Shown: positions 6,769-14,298, counted from the first letter of the stretch. The stretch is 15,217 nt of DNA from WQXF01 sp031552825 (GCA_031552825.1 JAVBMD010000039.1:1-15217), one strand, 5' to 3'. Made by a program: numbers and translations. The notes: a model not told the origin generated them from the letters alone.

Positions 6769-7872
6769 TCAGGATTGGCTCGCGCCGCCCTCTTCCCCGG
6801 CGTCCGTGGCCTCCCCTACCGCCTCGGCCTCCCCGGCCGCCTCGGCTTCCCCTGCCGCCCCTGCCTCCCCGGCCCCCGGCACCGTAATCAGCATCCGCCA
6901 CAGCCAATTCGCGTTTTCCTCGTCCATCACGAACGAATAGGTAAGCCCGGTCGCGCCGTCGATATTCTGCCAAGCTTCCTCGGCGGGTTCCTCCGACGCG
7001 GGCATGCGCTGCCATTGCAGCTGCATGTCCTCCCTCGGCCTGACGACCTCCGCCGCCAGCGTGATCGTTGCGCCATAGGTGATCTCCGCGCCGTCCGCAA
7101 GCTCCTTCATCGGCACGTCGGCGGTCACCGTAATAATCGCCCCCGGCAGCGCGTCGGCATGCTCCGCGCCCGGCGTTGGCTCTGCCGTCTCGGTTTCCGG
7201 CTCGGCGAGCTCCGGCAGCGTCATTTCCTCCGAGAAGAACGCCTCTCCCTCCGGCGTGCCGACGCGCAGCCGCCAGCGATATGCTTGCATGCCGTCGGTC
7301 ACGGCGAACGCGTGCCTGTCCCCCTGCGCGCCGGGGATATCGGCCCATTCGGGTTCGTCCTGCTGCAACTCGTCCGCGGGCTTGGCGGCGAGCTGCCATT
7401 GCAACATGAGGCCGTCCGCATCGATTTCGGCCTCAAGGGCGATCTCGTCGCCGAGGCGCAGGAGCCCGGCTTCGTCGGCAAGCGCCCAGCGCACCGTGAA
7501 GGCGGGGGCGGCGACGGGCACGGCGTCCGGCGCGGCGGTTTCTTCCGGCGCAGCGCTTTCTTTCGGCGCAGCGCTTTCTTCCGGCGCAGCGCTTTCTTCC
7601 GGCGCGGCGGATTCGGTCGGCGCTTCCGTCGGCGAATCGGTTTCCGGCGCGACCGTCGGATCTTCCTCGGGCGGGACGAGCGCCGGGGCTTCCTCCTCCG
7701 GCGGCGCAGCCGATTCGGCGGCTTCCGGGGCGGCGACCAGCAGCGGCGCGCTGGCGGAGGTGGTTCCTTCCGCGATGCCTTGCGTGCAGGTGAGCACGAG
7801 CAGCAGCAGCAGCCATGCGAGGGTGCGCTTCAGATTCTTCGTTTCAAAAGTCTTCATTTTAGAATTCTTCAT
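6769..7872 (-). CDS. Secreted two-domain Ig-like repeat protein of unknown role
   Basis: A 367-residue predicted exported protein. Residues 1-35 form a signal peptide: several lysines, a leucine-rich core (19-28), and GIA before EG. Residues 40-120 are an Ala/Pro/Glu-rich linker containing a hexapeptide repeat (ESAAPE-like, about 87-115). Two Ig-like beta domains follow, at about 135-205 and 255-332, each with LQWQ, a WADIPGA/WQNIDGA motif and a closing YRWRLRV/WLWRMLI strand. Such units are common in clostridial surface proteins. The C-terminus is five GEAEAA-type hexapeptides (about 335-364), also encoded by 18-bp units. No LPXTG, SLH or membrane anchor is visible, and the cysteine in the signal region is not in a good lipobox. 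The ATG at 7872 has AGAGGAA upstream; the longer upstream frame only re-reads the phosphorylase gene. It begins 59 bp after the GH112 gene and may be cotranscribed with it. Function unknown. Confidence 0.75.
   Translation of the reverse strand: MKNSKMKTFETKNLKRTLAWLLLLLVLTCTQGIAEGTTSASAPLLVAAPEAAESAAPPEEEAPALVPPEEDPTVAPETDSPTEAPTESAAPEESAAPEESAAPKESAAPEETAAPDAVPVAAPAFTVRWALADEAGLLRLGDEIALEAEIDADGLMLQWQLAAKPADELQQDEPEWADIPGAQGDRHAFAVTDGMQAYRWRLRVGTPEGEAFFSEEMTLPELAEPETETAEPTPGAEHADALPGAIITVTADVPMKELADGAEITYGATITLAAEVVRPREDMQLQWQRMPASEEPAEEAWQNIDGATGLTYSFVMDEENANWLWRMLITVPGAGEAGAAGEAEAAGEAEAVGEATDAGEEGGASQS
6781..6870 (-). repeat. Five 18-bp coding repeats (GEAEAA-type)
   Basis: Five in-frame 18-bp units encode GEAGAA, GEAEAA, GEAEAV, GEATDA and GEEGGA at the C-terminus of the Ig-like protein. 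They have diverged moderately. Unit-number changes would keep frame. Confidence 0.8.
7528..7617 (-). repeat. Five 18-bp coding repeats (ESAAPE-type)
   Basis: Five 18-bp units lie in the linker of the Ig-like protein. The middle three (7546-7599) differ from each other at only one base and the outer two are diverged, a pattern of recent slippage. The encoded Pro/Ala/Glu hexapeptide would form an extended stalk. Confidence 0.85.
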
Positions 7873-7931
7873 TCGTGTTCCTCTTTTCTGGCGTATTCCT
7901 CTTTGCAGCGGCGGGCGCGTCGCTCCCCGCG

Positions 7932-10094
7932 TCAAATCTTCTCCCACCGGATCTCCATCGGCGCCAGCGCCAGCGTGCCGATCTTGCCGCCTTGGCCGTA
8001 CACCGTGGTGGTCTGCGGGCGCTGCGTGTTGTTGACCACGCAGTAGCAGCCGCGCTCGGGGTAGGCGGCGCATTCGGTGTGCAGGTTATCGGAGAACCAG
8101 GTGTGCAGCGCGTCCTCGCGCCCCGCCGCCCAGTAGATGGCGCGCAGCAAAAGGCGCGTGTTCTCCGGGCTGTAGGGCAACCCGGCGATGTACACGCCGC
8201 GCCCCTTGCCGAAGCCGTTGACGGCCAGCTGCGTGCAGCCGCTCTTGATGATCAGGTTCTCGGCCTGCGGCTCCACGCGGTATACGTTGTCGCAATATTC
8301 GCCGAAGTCCGGCGCGCCCAGCGCGTCGTCGGTGATGAAGTGCTTGCCCTGCAGCGGCGCGTTGTACTTCATCGTGCTCAGCGAGAAGCCGCGCTCCTTG
8401 TCCACGCCCAGCACGTCGGCCAGCTGGAAGAAGCGCCCCTGATGCTGATGCGCCGTCGGCTCGCCGATGCCGATGAAGCCGCCGCCCCGGTGTATCCATT
8501 CCTTCACGCGCGCCACCACGGTTTCGTTGCCCCACCAGTGGCCGCCGCTGAAGGCGGTGTCGGCGGCGCCTACGTTGAGGATCACCCCCGCGCCTTCGGG
8601 GATGCCGTCCCGCTCGATGTCGGCGAAGGAAATGAACTCCACGTTGACCGCCATGCCGCTGAGCGCCTCGAGCACGCCGTAGTGCGCGGCGATCTCCTTG
8701 TACGGCTCGCCGTGGGAAACCATGTGGGTCTGCCACGTGCGCAGGCTGCCCCAGCTGTTGAGCACCAGCACCTTGAACGGCGCGGCGTAGGGCTTCGTAT
8801 TGCCGGTATTGGTGTGCATCAGGCGGAACTCGTCGGCAATCTCGGCGACGCGCGCCACAAATTCGGGGAACTGCAGCGCCAGCGCCGGGTAGCCGCCGTA
8901 GCCGATGCGATCCACGTTATGGCGCAGCATGGCGCGGCGCGCTTGCAGCCAGTTTGTGTTGGCCTCGCCCAGCGGATCGCCGCCCTCGCGGAAGGTATCG
9001 GGGAAAAAGTAGGGCAAAAAGCGCCCCTCGGTGTAGCGCACGTGCGGGATATCGGCGATCATGCGCAGCGTCGCGCCGTTGCCCACCGAGCCGACCACCG
9101 CGTCCAGCCCAATCTGGCCGAAGTACTTGCCGTAGGGCTCGGTGCCGATGTAGTTGTCGCCGAGGAACATCATCGCCTCCTTGCCGTAGCGATGCGCCAG
9201 CGCCACCACTTCCGCCGCCGTGCGCGCCACGAAGCGCTGCACGAAGTCCATATACGCCAGATACGCGGGCTTGGGCACGCGGAAGGTGGTGTTGTAGTAG
9301 CCCTCGTCCACCAGATCCTCGGGGCGCAGGCGATAGCCCGCCTCGGCGGCGAAGGCCTCGAGCATCTCCACGCTGACGCTCTGCCCGTAGCCGAACCATT
9401 CGACGAACTTCGGGCGCGCCAGATCGCTGTACACCAGCGTGAAGTGATAGAAGAAGGTGGTAAACCGCACGACGCTCACGTCCGGGTTGGCCTTGAGCCA
9501 GCCCTCGAAGAAGGCCAGCATCCGCTCCTTGGTCGCCGGGATCATCGGGTTGTAGGGCATGTCGGGCGGCACGTCGGTCCAGTTGTTGGTGACGGTGTTG
9601 TACATGTGCGTCGGATCCCATTTCTGGTACACGAGGAAGGAAACCGTGTAGCTGTGCCACGGCTTTGCGCCGGTCAGCGTCACGCTTTGGCTGGCTTCGT
9701 CGAAGCGCCAGTCGCCCGCAGGCACCACCTCGCCGGTCGTCCGGTCGATCACTTCCCACCACTGCGCCGGATCGTGCCGCGTATCGACCTCCAGCTGCTT
9801 GGCGAAGTAGCCGTCCATCAGGCCGATGGTCAGCTCCGACCCCTCCGCCACGCGGAACTTGGACATCACGTACATCTGCTGCAGCTGCTCCGGGTGCGCC
9901 CGCGCGTACTCCGCGTCCTGCCGCACGGGGAAGAAGTTGGCGTACACCTTGTCCACATACGCGGCCAGCGCCGGGGAAAGCTGCGTGCCGTCACTATTGC
10001 GTATCGCGTCCGCCCCCCACCGTTCGATGAGCGCGATCAGTTCCTCGTCCATGTTCTCCTGTACGGGTAGGGTGATCCGACCTTTGTTCGCCAT
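7932..10094 (-). CDS. gnpA: 1,3-beta-galactosyl-N-acetylhexosamine phosphorylase (GH112)
   Basis: A 720-residue cytoplasmic phosphorylase that splits galacto-N-biose and/or lacto-N-biose I with phosphate into galactose 1-phosphate and N-acetylhexosamine, saving ATP when host mucin or milk glycans are used. It begins GRITLPVQENMDEE and is colinear with the family over its whole length, close to the ~750 residues of the bifidobacterial enzyme. The motif LGDNYIGTEPYGKYF places an aspartate at residue 313, the same number as the general acid Asp313 I recall for the Bifidobacterium longum enzyme. An N-terminal barrel (about 1-440) is followed by the Rossmann-like middle domain (LVLNSWGSLRTWQ; GAGVILNVGAADTAFSGG; GGGFIGIGEPTAHQHQG) and a small beta tail. 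There is no signal peptide. The ATG at 10094 has GGAGGT six bases upstream; the 45-residue upstream extension re-reads repeat DNA. GNB versus LNB preference cannot be read here. No lacto-N-biose transporter is adjacent; the ABC system in the window is of the monosaccharide type. Confidence 0.95.
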   Translation of the reverse strand: MANKGRITLPVQENMDEELIALIERWGADAIRNSDGTQLSPALAAYVDKVYANFFPVRQDAEYARAHPEQLQQMYVMSKFRVAEGSELTIGLMDGYFAKQLEVDTRHDPAQWWEVIDRTTGEVVPAGDWRFDEASQSVTLTGAKPWHSYTVSFLVYQKWDPTHMYNTVTNNWTDVPPDMPYNPMIPATKERMLAFFEGWLKANPDVSVVRFTTFFYHFTLVYSDLARPKFVEWFGYGQSVSVEMLEAFAAEAGYRLRPEDLVDEGYYNTTFRVPKPAYLAYMDFVQRFVARTAAEVVALAHRYGKEAMMFLGDNYIGTEPYGKYFGQIGLDAVVGSVGNGATLRMIADIPHVRYTEGRFLPYFFPDTFREGGDPLGEANTNWLQARRAMLRHNVDRIGYGGYPALALQFPEFVARVAEIADEFRLMHTNTGNTKPYAAPFKVLVLNSWGSLRTWQTHMVSHGEPYKEIAAHYGVLEALSGMAVNVEFISFADIERDGIPEGAGVILNVGAADTAFSGGHWWGNETVVARVKEWIHRGGGFIGIGEPTAHQHQGRFFQLADVLGVDKERGFSLSTMKYNAPLQGKHFITDDALGAPDFGEYCDNVYRVEPQAENLIIKSGCTQLAVNGFGKGRGVYIAGLPYSPENTRLLLRAIYWAAGREDALHTWFSDNLHTECAAYPERGCYCVVNNTQRPQTTTVYGQGGKIGTLALAPMEIRWEKI

Positions 10095-10137
10095 GTTATG
10101 ACCTCCGTGCGAAAAATTGTTTATTGGTTTATCATTG

Positions 10138-10215
10138 AATGCGGCGGGGATGGGAGGCCTCCGACGCCTGCGGAGAGACCGGGACGGAATCCCTCCACCG
10201 CCTGAGGGCGGTCCC
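10138..10215. repeat. GC-rich hairpin/GGATTCC repeat block upstream of the GH112 gene
   Basis: This block contains GGGACGGAATCCC, the palindrome GGAGGCCTCC, and the hairpin ACCGCC/GGCGGT (10197-10202 with 10207-10212). It is built from the same units as 10394-10547 and 14040-14601. It lies in the 5' leader or promoter region of the phosphorylase gene. No gene is visible. Confidence 0.65.
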
Positions 10216-10393
10216 CCTCCCTTTGACAAGGGAGGCTTTTGGAGGCTGATATATGTTTCTTGTTTTATAAGAGATTCTTGGTTCTAGCCCCTAGCCTCCC
10301 TTGTCAAAGGGAGGCTTTTGGAGGCTGATATATGTTTCTTGTTTTATAAGAGATTCTTGGTTCTAGCCCCTAGCCTCCCTTGTCAAAGGGAGG
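10216..10393. repeat. Perfect 79-bp tandem duplication with palindromic boundaries
   Basis: Three 20-bp imperfect palindromes (10216-10235, 10295-10314, 10374-10393) are separated by two identical 59-bp AT-richer cores. The first reads CCTCCCTTTGACAAGGGAGG and the next two are its reverse complement, so the element begins and ends with inverted copies. The second unit is an exact 79-bp duplicate of the first. Each core carries TATATG and TTATAA stretches that could act as -10 boxes, but none is paired with a good -35 box. The block lies between the pgs cluster end and the phosphorylase start. A third, inverted copy is at 14205-14298. Confidence 0.9.
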
Positions 10394-10547
10394 GGGACCG
10401 CCACAGCGGTGGGGGGATTCCGTCTCTGCCCCGCCGCAGGCGCCGGAGGGATTCCCGCCGCCGTAGCGGCGGTCCCTACGCAGGCGGTGGAGGGATTCCG
10501 TCCCCGGCGGGATTCCGTCCCTGCCCCGCCGCCGGGGCTTCCCTCCC
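10394..10547. repeat. GC-rich hairpin/GGATTCC repeat array at the end of the pgs cluster
   Basis: Several units occur in succession, each a small GC stem (for example ACCGC/GCGGT around CACA at 10397-10410, and CCGCCG/CGGCGG around TAG) followed by GGNGGGATTCCGTC or GGATTCCCG. Stems change in pairs between units while the GGATTCC part stays constant. The array starts directly after the stop of the membrane-protein gene at 10548 and probably forms the 3' end of the pgs transcript. No T tract is present. Confidence 0.65.
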
Positions 10548-11324
10548 CTACGGTAGCTCTCCGTCGTCAGCCCAGCTCAGCTTGAAGTCTATGCTATATG
10601 CCTCCCCGTTTATCGATAGCGTGCGTTCATCTTCCCACGCAAGGGTCATGGTTTCAAACGCCATCCAATCTCCGCTGTAGAGCCTCTTTTCCCGCACAAG
10701 CCGACCCACGCCAAGGTTAATTTCCGCCGCCCGATACGCAACGTCCACAAACGTGTTTCCGCCCAGCGCGCCCTGATCCGAGTCGATGACGATCGCCGTA
10801 TACGCATTCGACGGGGATGGCACCTGCCTGACAACGGTGTTTTCTCCAATTTGGCCAAACGTCAACCCAATCATCGTGAGAACGCTGGATACCAAACTAA
10901 TCACGGCGAGCAGACTGCTGTTGAGCACGATGGACAGTACTTGGATACCGCGCCGCTCCGCATACAGCAGCGACACAACAAAGCAGGACACAAAGCAAAG
11001 CAAGGCATGTCCCGTTACGAAAAGATCGCTCACATCCTGCACCAAGACCGACGTCGAGCAGGCATAAACCAGCGAAAGCAGGGGCAGAAATTGCGCAATG
11101 GTTCTTGACGATTTTGTGGCATTCGTTCTTTTTATGACGCACAGCACCGTGAGCGCGGCCACAGCTGCCGCATGCAGGATGAACCAAACCAGTTCATTTG
11201 CAACAGCAAAACGATAGCCCAGCGCGTAAAACGCTGCGGACGCAGCCGACATGCACACCAAGAAGATGCAATAGACCACCGGCGCCTGATCGAGGCATTT
11301 TCGCATACTGTACCCCCGCCGCAT
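10548..11324 (-). CDS. Membrane protein with C-terminal DUF5412-like domain
   Basis: A 258-residue protein I place only tentatively. About five hydrophobic helices fill residues 15-160 (VVYCIFLVCMSAASAAFYAL; LVWFILHAAAVAALTVLCVI; FLPLLSLVYACSTSVLV; ALLCFVSCFVVSLLYA; SIVLNSSLLAVISLVSSVLTMIGL). The remaining ~90 residues form a soluble beta-rich domain starting PSPSNAYTAIVIDSDQGALGG and ending TLAWEDERTLSINGEAYSI, which resembles the DUF5412 pattern (a SPDGKYTA-like start and an INGxxL/Y end). It begins 9 bp after pgsW and is probably the last gene of that operon. Two starts are possible: ATG at 11324 (GGGAG four bases upstream) or ATG at 11306 (GGGGG six bases upstream). Its link to polyglutamate export or attachment is only suggested by position. 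Confidence 0.7.
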   Translation of the reverse strand: MRRGYSMRKCLDQAPVVYCIFLVCMSAASAAFYALGYRFAVANELVWFILHAAAVAALTVLCVIKRTNATKSSRTIAQFLPLLSLVYACSTSVLVQDVSDLFVTGHALLCFVSCFVVSLLYAERRGIQVLSIVLNSSLLAVISLVSSVLTMIGLTFGQIGENTVVRQVPSPSNAYTAIVIDSDQGALGGNTFVDVAYRAAEINLGVGRLVREKRLYSGDWMAFETMTLAWEDERTLSINGEAYSIDFKLSWADDGELP

Positions 11325-11333
11325 ATTTCTCCC

Positions 11334-12452
11334 TCAAAGTATACCATCACCGCGCCTGCGCCGCAACAGCAGCGCCGCCGCCAGCGCCAGCGCGGCCAGC
11401 GCGTACCAAGGCGAGCGCCGCGTCGTGTAATAGATCGCCGTTTCGCCGGAGAGCGTGATCGGCACCGGGTCGATGGCGATGCCGTGCTCCTGCGCCAAGC
11501 CGCGAATGTTGAGCAGGTGAATGATCGGCTTGCCCCGCGCCGCGTACTCGAACACCATGCCGCGATCCGCGTCCAGCGGAATGCGCGGCGGGTCGGTAGT
11601 CAAGCCGTTGGGGAAGCTCAGCGTGTAGGAGCTGGTGCCGACGTTGGCGCTGGCGCCGCCCACGTTGACGAAGCAGGCCACGTCGTCGCCGTAGAGCGCC
11701 AGCCGCCTCTGCACGCTGCGCGGAATGTCGGGCTCGTCGATCATCGGCACGCCGTCGGCCTGCGCCAAGGCGAATATCACCTCGCGCGAGTTGGGGTACA
11801 GCACGCTGGCGCCCTGATCGAAGTCGCCGCCGGGCGAGGCGGCCAGCAGCTCGAATTGCAGCAGCCCCGCCTCCTTGCACAGGTTCAGCATCCGCACGAC
11901 CGACAGCTCGGGGCGCGTCGCGCCGTACATCGATGCGCCGTAGGAGGCGATGACCTCCATGCGCAGCCCCATCTGGTTGGCGGCGGCCACCGCCGCGATG
12001 CACAGCCCCGGGAAGGAGCCGCTCATGCCGCAGGCGACGGTGTCCCCCGGCCGCAGCCCCAGCTGCCGGTAGTATTTCACCATCAGCGCGGCAAAGTCGG
12101 GCTGCAGCGCAGTGCGCTTGGCCTCCAGATGCCCCAGCGAGGTCGTCAGCTCGGTCCATTCGGGGCCGACCAGCCCCGTCTGGTTCAGGTCGTCGGCCTC
12201 CATCGCGATGCCTTCCCGCCGCACGTACGCACGCAGAAAGTCCATCGCGCGCGTCATTTGCTCCGCCGCCGCGAACTGCGCGTCGGCATACGCGTTGCGC
12301 GCCTTGGTTTCGTTGGCGGCGGTCAGGCCTGCGCCTGCCAGCAGCACGGCGAGCGCCAGCACAAAGCGCAAATAGCGCGCCGGGCTGAATGCCGGGCGGT
12401 TGAACACCTGTTTTTTCGCGCGCCCCATCGCCTGCTTCATCGCGTGCCTCAT
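11334..12452 (-). CDS. pgsW: Poly-gamma-glutamate system protein PgsW
   Basis: A 372-residue protein of the 'poly-gamma-glutamate system protein' family that accompanies PgsB and PgsC in various Firmicutes and Fusobacteria; its biochemical role is not established to my knowledge. An N-terminal membrane helix (about 28-46, YLRFVLALAVLLAGAGLTAA) and a C-terminal one (WYALAALALAAALLL before RRRR) frame a large domain that should face outside. That domain has a mixed alpha/beta look with glycine-rich turns: VACGMSGSFPG, VIASYGASMYGATRPELS and FVNVGGASANVG. The ATG overlaps the pgsC stop as ATGA, so the two are translationally coupled. The longer upstream frame re-reads pgsC and is not real. Family membership is by remembered pattern and by context. 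Confidence 0.85.
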   Translation of the reverse strand: MRHAMKQAMGRAKKQVFNRPAFSPARYLRFVLALAVLLAGAGLTAANETKARNAYADAQFAAAEQMTRAMDFLRAYVRREGIAMEADDLNQTGLVGPEWTELTTSLGHLEAKRTALQPDFAALMVKYYRQLGLRPGDTVACGMSGSFPGLCIAAVAAANQMGLRMEVIASYGASMYGATRPELSVVRMLNLCKEAGLLQFELLAASPGGDFDQGASVLYPNSREVIFALAQADGVPMIDEPDIPRSVQRRLALYGDDVACFVNVGGASANVGTSSYTLSFPNGLTTDPPRIPLDADRGMVFEYAARGKPIIHLLNIRGLAQEHGIAIDPVPITLSGETAIYYTTRRSPWYALAALALAAALLLRRRRGDGIL

Positions 12453-12883
12453 AGCGCGTTCCCCAGCATGAACAGCAGGTACAGGATGGCCGCCGTCAGC
12501 AGCACCGCCAGCAGCGTGCGGAAGATCCCCTGCTTGTACATGTCGTTGGCGATGAGGCCGGTCACCACATGCCCGATGATGCGGATGTCCTGCGGCACGA
12601 TGGCCAGCCGCAGCAGGTACCGCTCCACCAGCCAGCCGAGAACCAGCCCGAGCAGGATCATCAGCATGAAGCGCCTGCGCCCGTACAGGATCACGCGCCG
12701 GGCGATCAGCTGCGCCAGCAGGCAGATCCCCACCGACAGGCACAGCGTCGATACGATGCGCAGGGGCTGCTCCGCGAACAGGCACAGGTACCCGGCGGAG
12801 ATCATGCCGCCGGTCAGCAGGCCGAACAGTTCATAAAAGATGAAACTCAACAGGACGCTCAGCGCAATGGAAATATCATACAT
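12449..12883 (-). CDS. pgsC: Poly-gamma-glutamate synthesis membrane protein PgsC/CapC
   Basis: A 144-residue integral membrane protein, close to the ~149 residues of Bacillus PgsC/CapC. It starts MYDISIALSVLLSFIFYELFGLLTGGMISAGYLCLF, which is typical of the family (membrane helix, then TGG and PGYL/AGYL-like motif), and has four to five helices in total. PgsC forms a membrane complex with PgsB for ATP-dependent gamma-linked glutamate polymerisation. Its start overlaps the pgsB stop by eight bases and its stop overlaps the pgsW start by four, so all three are one coupled unit. Confidence 0.93.
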   Translation of the reverse strand: MYDISIALSVLLSFIFYELFGLLTGGMISAGYLCLFAEQPLRIVSTLCLSVGICLLAQLIARRVILYGRRRFMLMILLGLVLGWLVERYLLRLAIVPQDIRIIGHVVTGLIANDMYKQGIFRTLLAVLLTAAILYLLFMLGNAL

Positions 12884-13982
12884 GCTCGGCAGTCTCCTTC
12901 ATCAGCGCCTCCAAAAACGCGCGCCCTTCTCCCTTGATGTTGCCCGCGCAAACCAGCTGCGCCTGCCCCGCCCGCCCGCGCTCGTCCAGCCACGCGCGCG
13001 GGTTCGCGACCGCGCCGCAGGGCAGGCCGGTCGCCCGGGCGAGGTACTTCGCCGCCCACACCCTGTCCTGCCCGATGACCCCGACGCACGCGGGCGGCCG
13101 CTCCGCCTCCCGCAGCACGCGGGCGAAGGCTTCCATCCGGTACGCGCGATCCTCGCGGTGGTTGAATAGCAGCGCATACGCGCCCCGCCGCCCGCAGGCC
13201 GCGATGCCCTCCGCGAAGCTCTTGGGGTCGTTGACCGCGAAGCTGTTGACCACCGCCACGCCGCCGACCGTAAATCCCTTGCGCATGCCGATGTCCGGCT
13301 CGGCGCGCAGCACGCCGCGCACCGCCGTATCGCGATCGATGCGCAATTGATCGGCCAAGGCGAACACCAGCCGCGCGTTCTCCTCATGCACCGTGAAGCT
13401 GCACCCTTCAAACGGCCGCATGTCCACGGCCTCCTCCGGCAGCACGAGCGCCGCGTGATGCGCGCCGAAGCGCGCGTCGCCCGCGATCAGCACCGCATCC
13501 TCCGGCACGGAGAGCGCCAGCGTGCGCACCGTCTCGGCCTCGGTCGCGCCGATCTCCTCCACGTGATCCACAAACGCGTTGGTGAGGAGCACATAGTTGG
13601 GCCGCACCAGCTTTTCCGCCATCAGGTGCTGGTTTTCCGCGCGCAGCGCCATGCACTCCACCACGATGGCCCCGGCTCCCCCGCGCCGCGCCAGCCGCAC
13701 AAACGGCAGCTGCTCCATCAGGCTCACCACGCCGCGCCGCCTGTACGCGCTTTCGCTGCCGTCGGGCAGAATCCTGCGCGCGTCGGAGCCGGTGGTTTTC
13801 GCGTAGGTCTTGATGCCCGCCTCGCGGAGCACCGAGGCCACCATGCGCGTCACCGTCGTTTTCCCCCGCGTGCCGTTGACCAATATGCGCAGCGGGATCT
13901 TGGCGAGCGCGCGCCGGTGCAGGGCTTCCTCCGCGAATCCCGCGAGGAGCAGGAGGGCGGTAACGAGCGCGATGAATAGCAT
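12876..13982 (-). CDS. pgsB: Poly-gamma-glutamate synthase PgsB/CapB
   Basis: A 368-residue amide ligase of the Mur-ligase-like superfamily that uses ATP to link glutamates by gamma-carboxyl bonds. A short N-terminal membrane helix (1-16) is followed by IPLRILVNGTRGKTTVTRMV, containing the P-loop NGTRGKTT (36-43, K41). Conserved downstream motifs are KTTGSDAR (62-69), VVECMALR (107-114) and TNAFVDHVEEIG (134-145), and later NSFAVNDPKS and FNHREDRAYR. Length is a little under Bacillus PgsB (~393). The ATG at 13982 has GGAG nine bases upstream; the longer frame begins at a TTG inside that GGAG context. It is the first gene of pgsB-C-W. No pgsA or pgsE follows. The product could be a capsule or released polymer. 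Confidence 0.95.
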   Translation of the reverse strand: MLFIALVTALLLLAGFAEEALHRRALAKIPLRILVNGTRGKTTVTRMVASVLREAGIKTYAKTTGSDARRILPDGSESAYRRRGVVSLMEQLPFVRLARRGGAGAIVVECMALRAENQHLMAEKLVRPNYVLLTNAFVDHVEEIGATEAETVRTLALSVPEDAVLIAGDARFGAHHAALVLPEEAVDMRPFEGCSFTVHEENARLVFALADQLRIDRDTAVRGVLRAEPDIGMRKGFTVGGVAVVNSFAVNDPKSFAEGIAACGRRGAYALLFNHREDRAYRMEAFARVLREAERPPACVGVIGQDRVWAAKYLARATGLPCGAVANPRAWLDERGRAGQAQLVCAGNIKGEGRAFLEALMKETAEHV

Positions 13983-14039
13983 ATTTGATAACTCCAATGT
14001 TCACATACTTCTTGCGACTTTTGTGAGAGAACCCACGCA

Positions 14040-14204
14040 AATCTCCGTGGACGGAATCCCACGGGGATGGAATTCCGCCGGGACGGAATCCCGCCGTCGC
14101 CCGCCGTGGAAACCGCCGCTGCGGGCGGCGGGAATCCCCCCACCGCCCACAGTGGAAACCGCCGCTGCGGGCGGCGGGAATCCCACCACCGCTCACGCGG
14201 TCCC
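14040..14204. repeat. GC-rich hairpin/GGAATCC repeat array upstream of pgsB
   Basis: Inverted-orientation units of the same kind as 10394-10547: GGACGGAATCCC recurs, and a 46-bp tandem pair starts at 14106 and 14152 with its first 33 bases identical (GTGGAAACCGCC... GGCGGGAATCCC). ACCGCCGC...GCGGGCGG stems fill each unit. The array lies in the pgsB leader or promoter region; I see no convincing promoter between 13983 and 14040. Confidence 0.7.
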
Positions 14205-14298
14205 CCTCCCTTTGACAAGGGAGGCTAGGGGCTAGAACTAAGAACCTTTTATGAAAACAGAATCATATACCAGCCTCCAAAAGCCTCCCTTGTTAAAC
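14205..14298. repeat. Inverted third copy of the palindrome-bounded element
   Basis: It starts with CCTCCCTTTGACAAGGGAGG (14205-14224), continues CTAGGGGCTAGAAC, and after about 59 bases reaches CAGCCTCCAAAAGCCTCCC and a decayed closing palindrome. Compared with the reverse complement of 10216-10314, the first 34 bases are identical, with scattered substitutions and small indels afterwards. Together with the copies at 10216-10393 it brackets the whole pgs cluster as inverted repeats. Confidence 0.85.

Noticed and set aside
7875..10070. A 731-codon plus-strand frame opposite the phosphorylase
   Set aside because: Antisense shadow of the GH112 gene; composition is Val/His/Arg-rich with no domain.
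10095..10229. N-terminal extension of the phosphorylase by 45 residues
   Set aside because: The added part translates repeat DNA; the ATG at 10094 has an excellent GGAGGT site and matches the family start.
10216..10393. CRISPR-like repeat array
   Set aside because: Only two full units, and the interval between palindromes is itself repeated exactly, so there are no unique spacers. No cas genes are present.
12453..12785. N-terminal extension of pgsW by 111 residues
   Set aside because: The extension re-reads pgsC in another frame; the ATGA overlap at 12449-12452 is the natural start.
11172..12836. A 554-codon plus-strand frame opposite pgsW and pgsC
   Set aside because: Antisense shadow; both minus-strand genes are overlapping, family-recognisable members of one operon.
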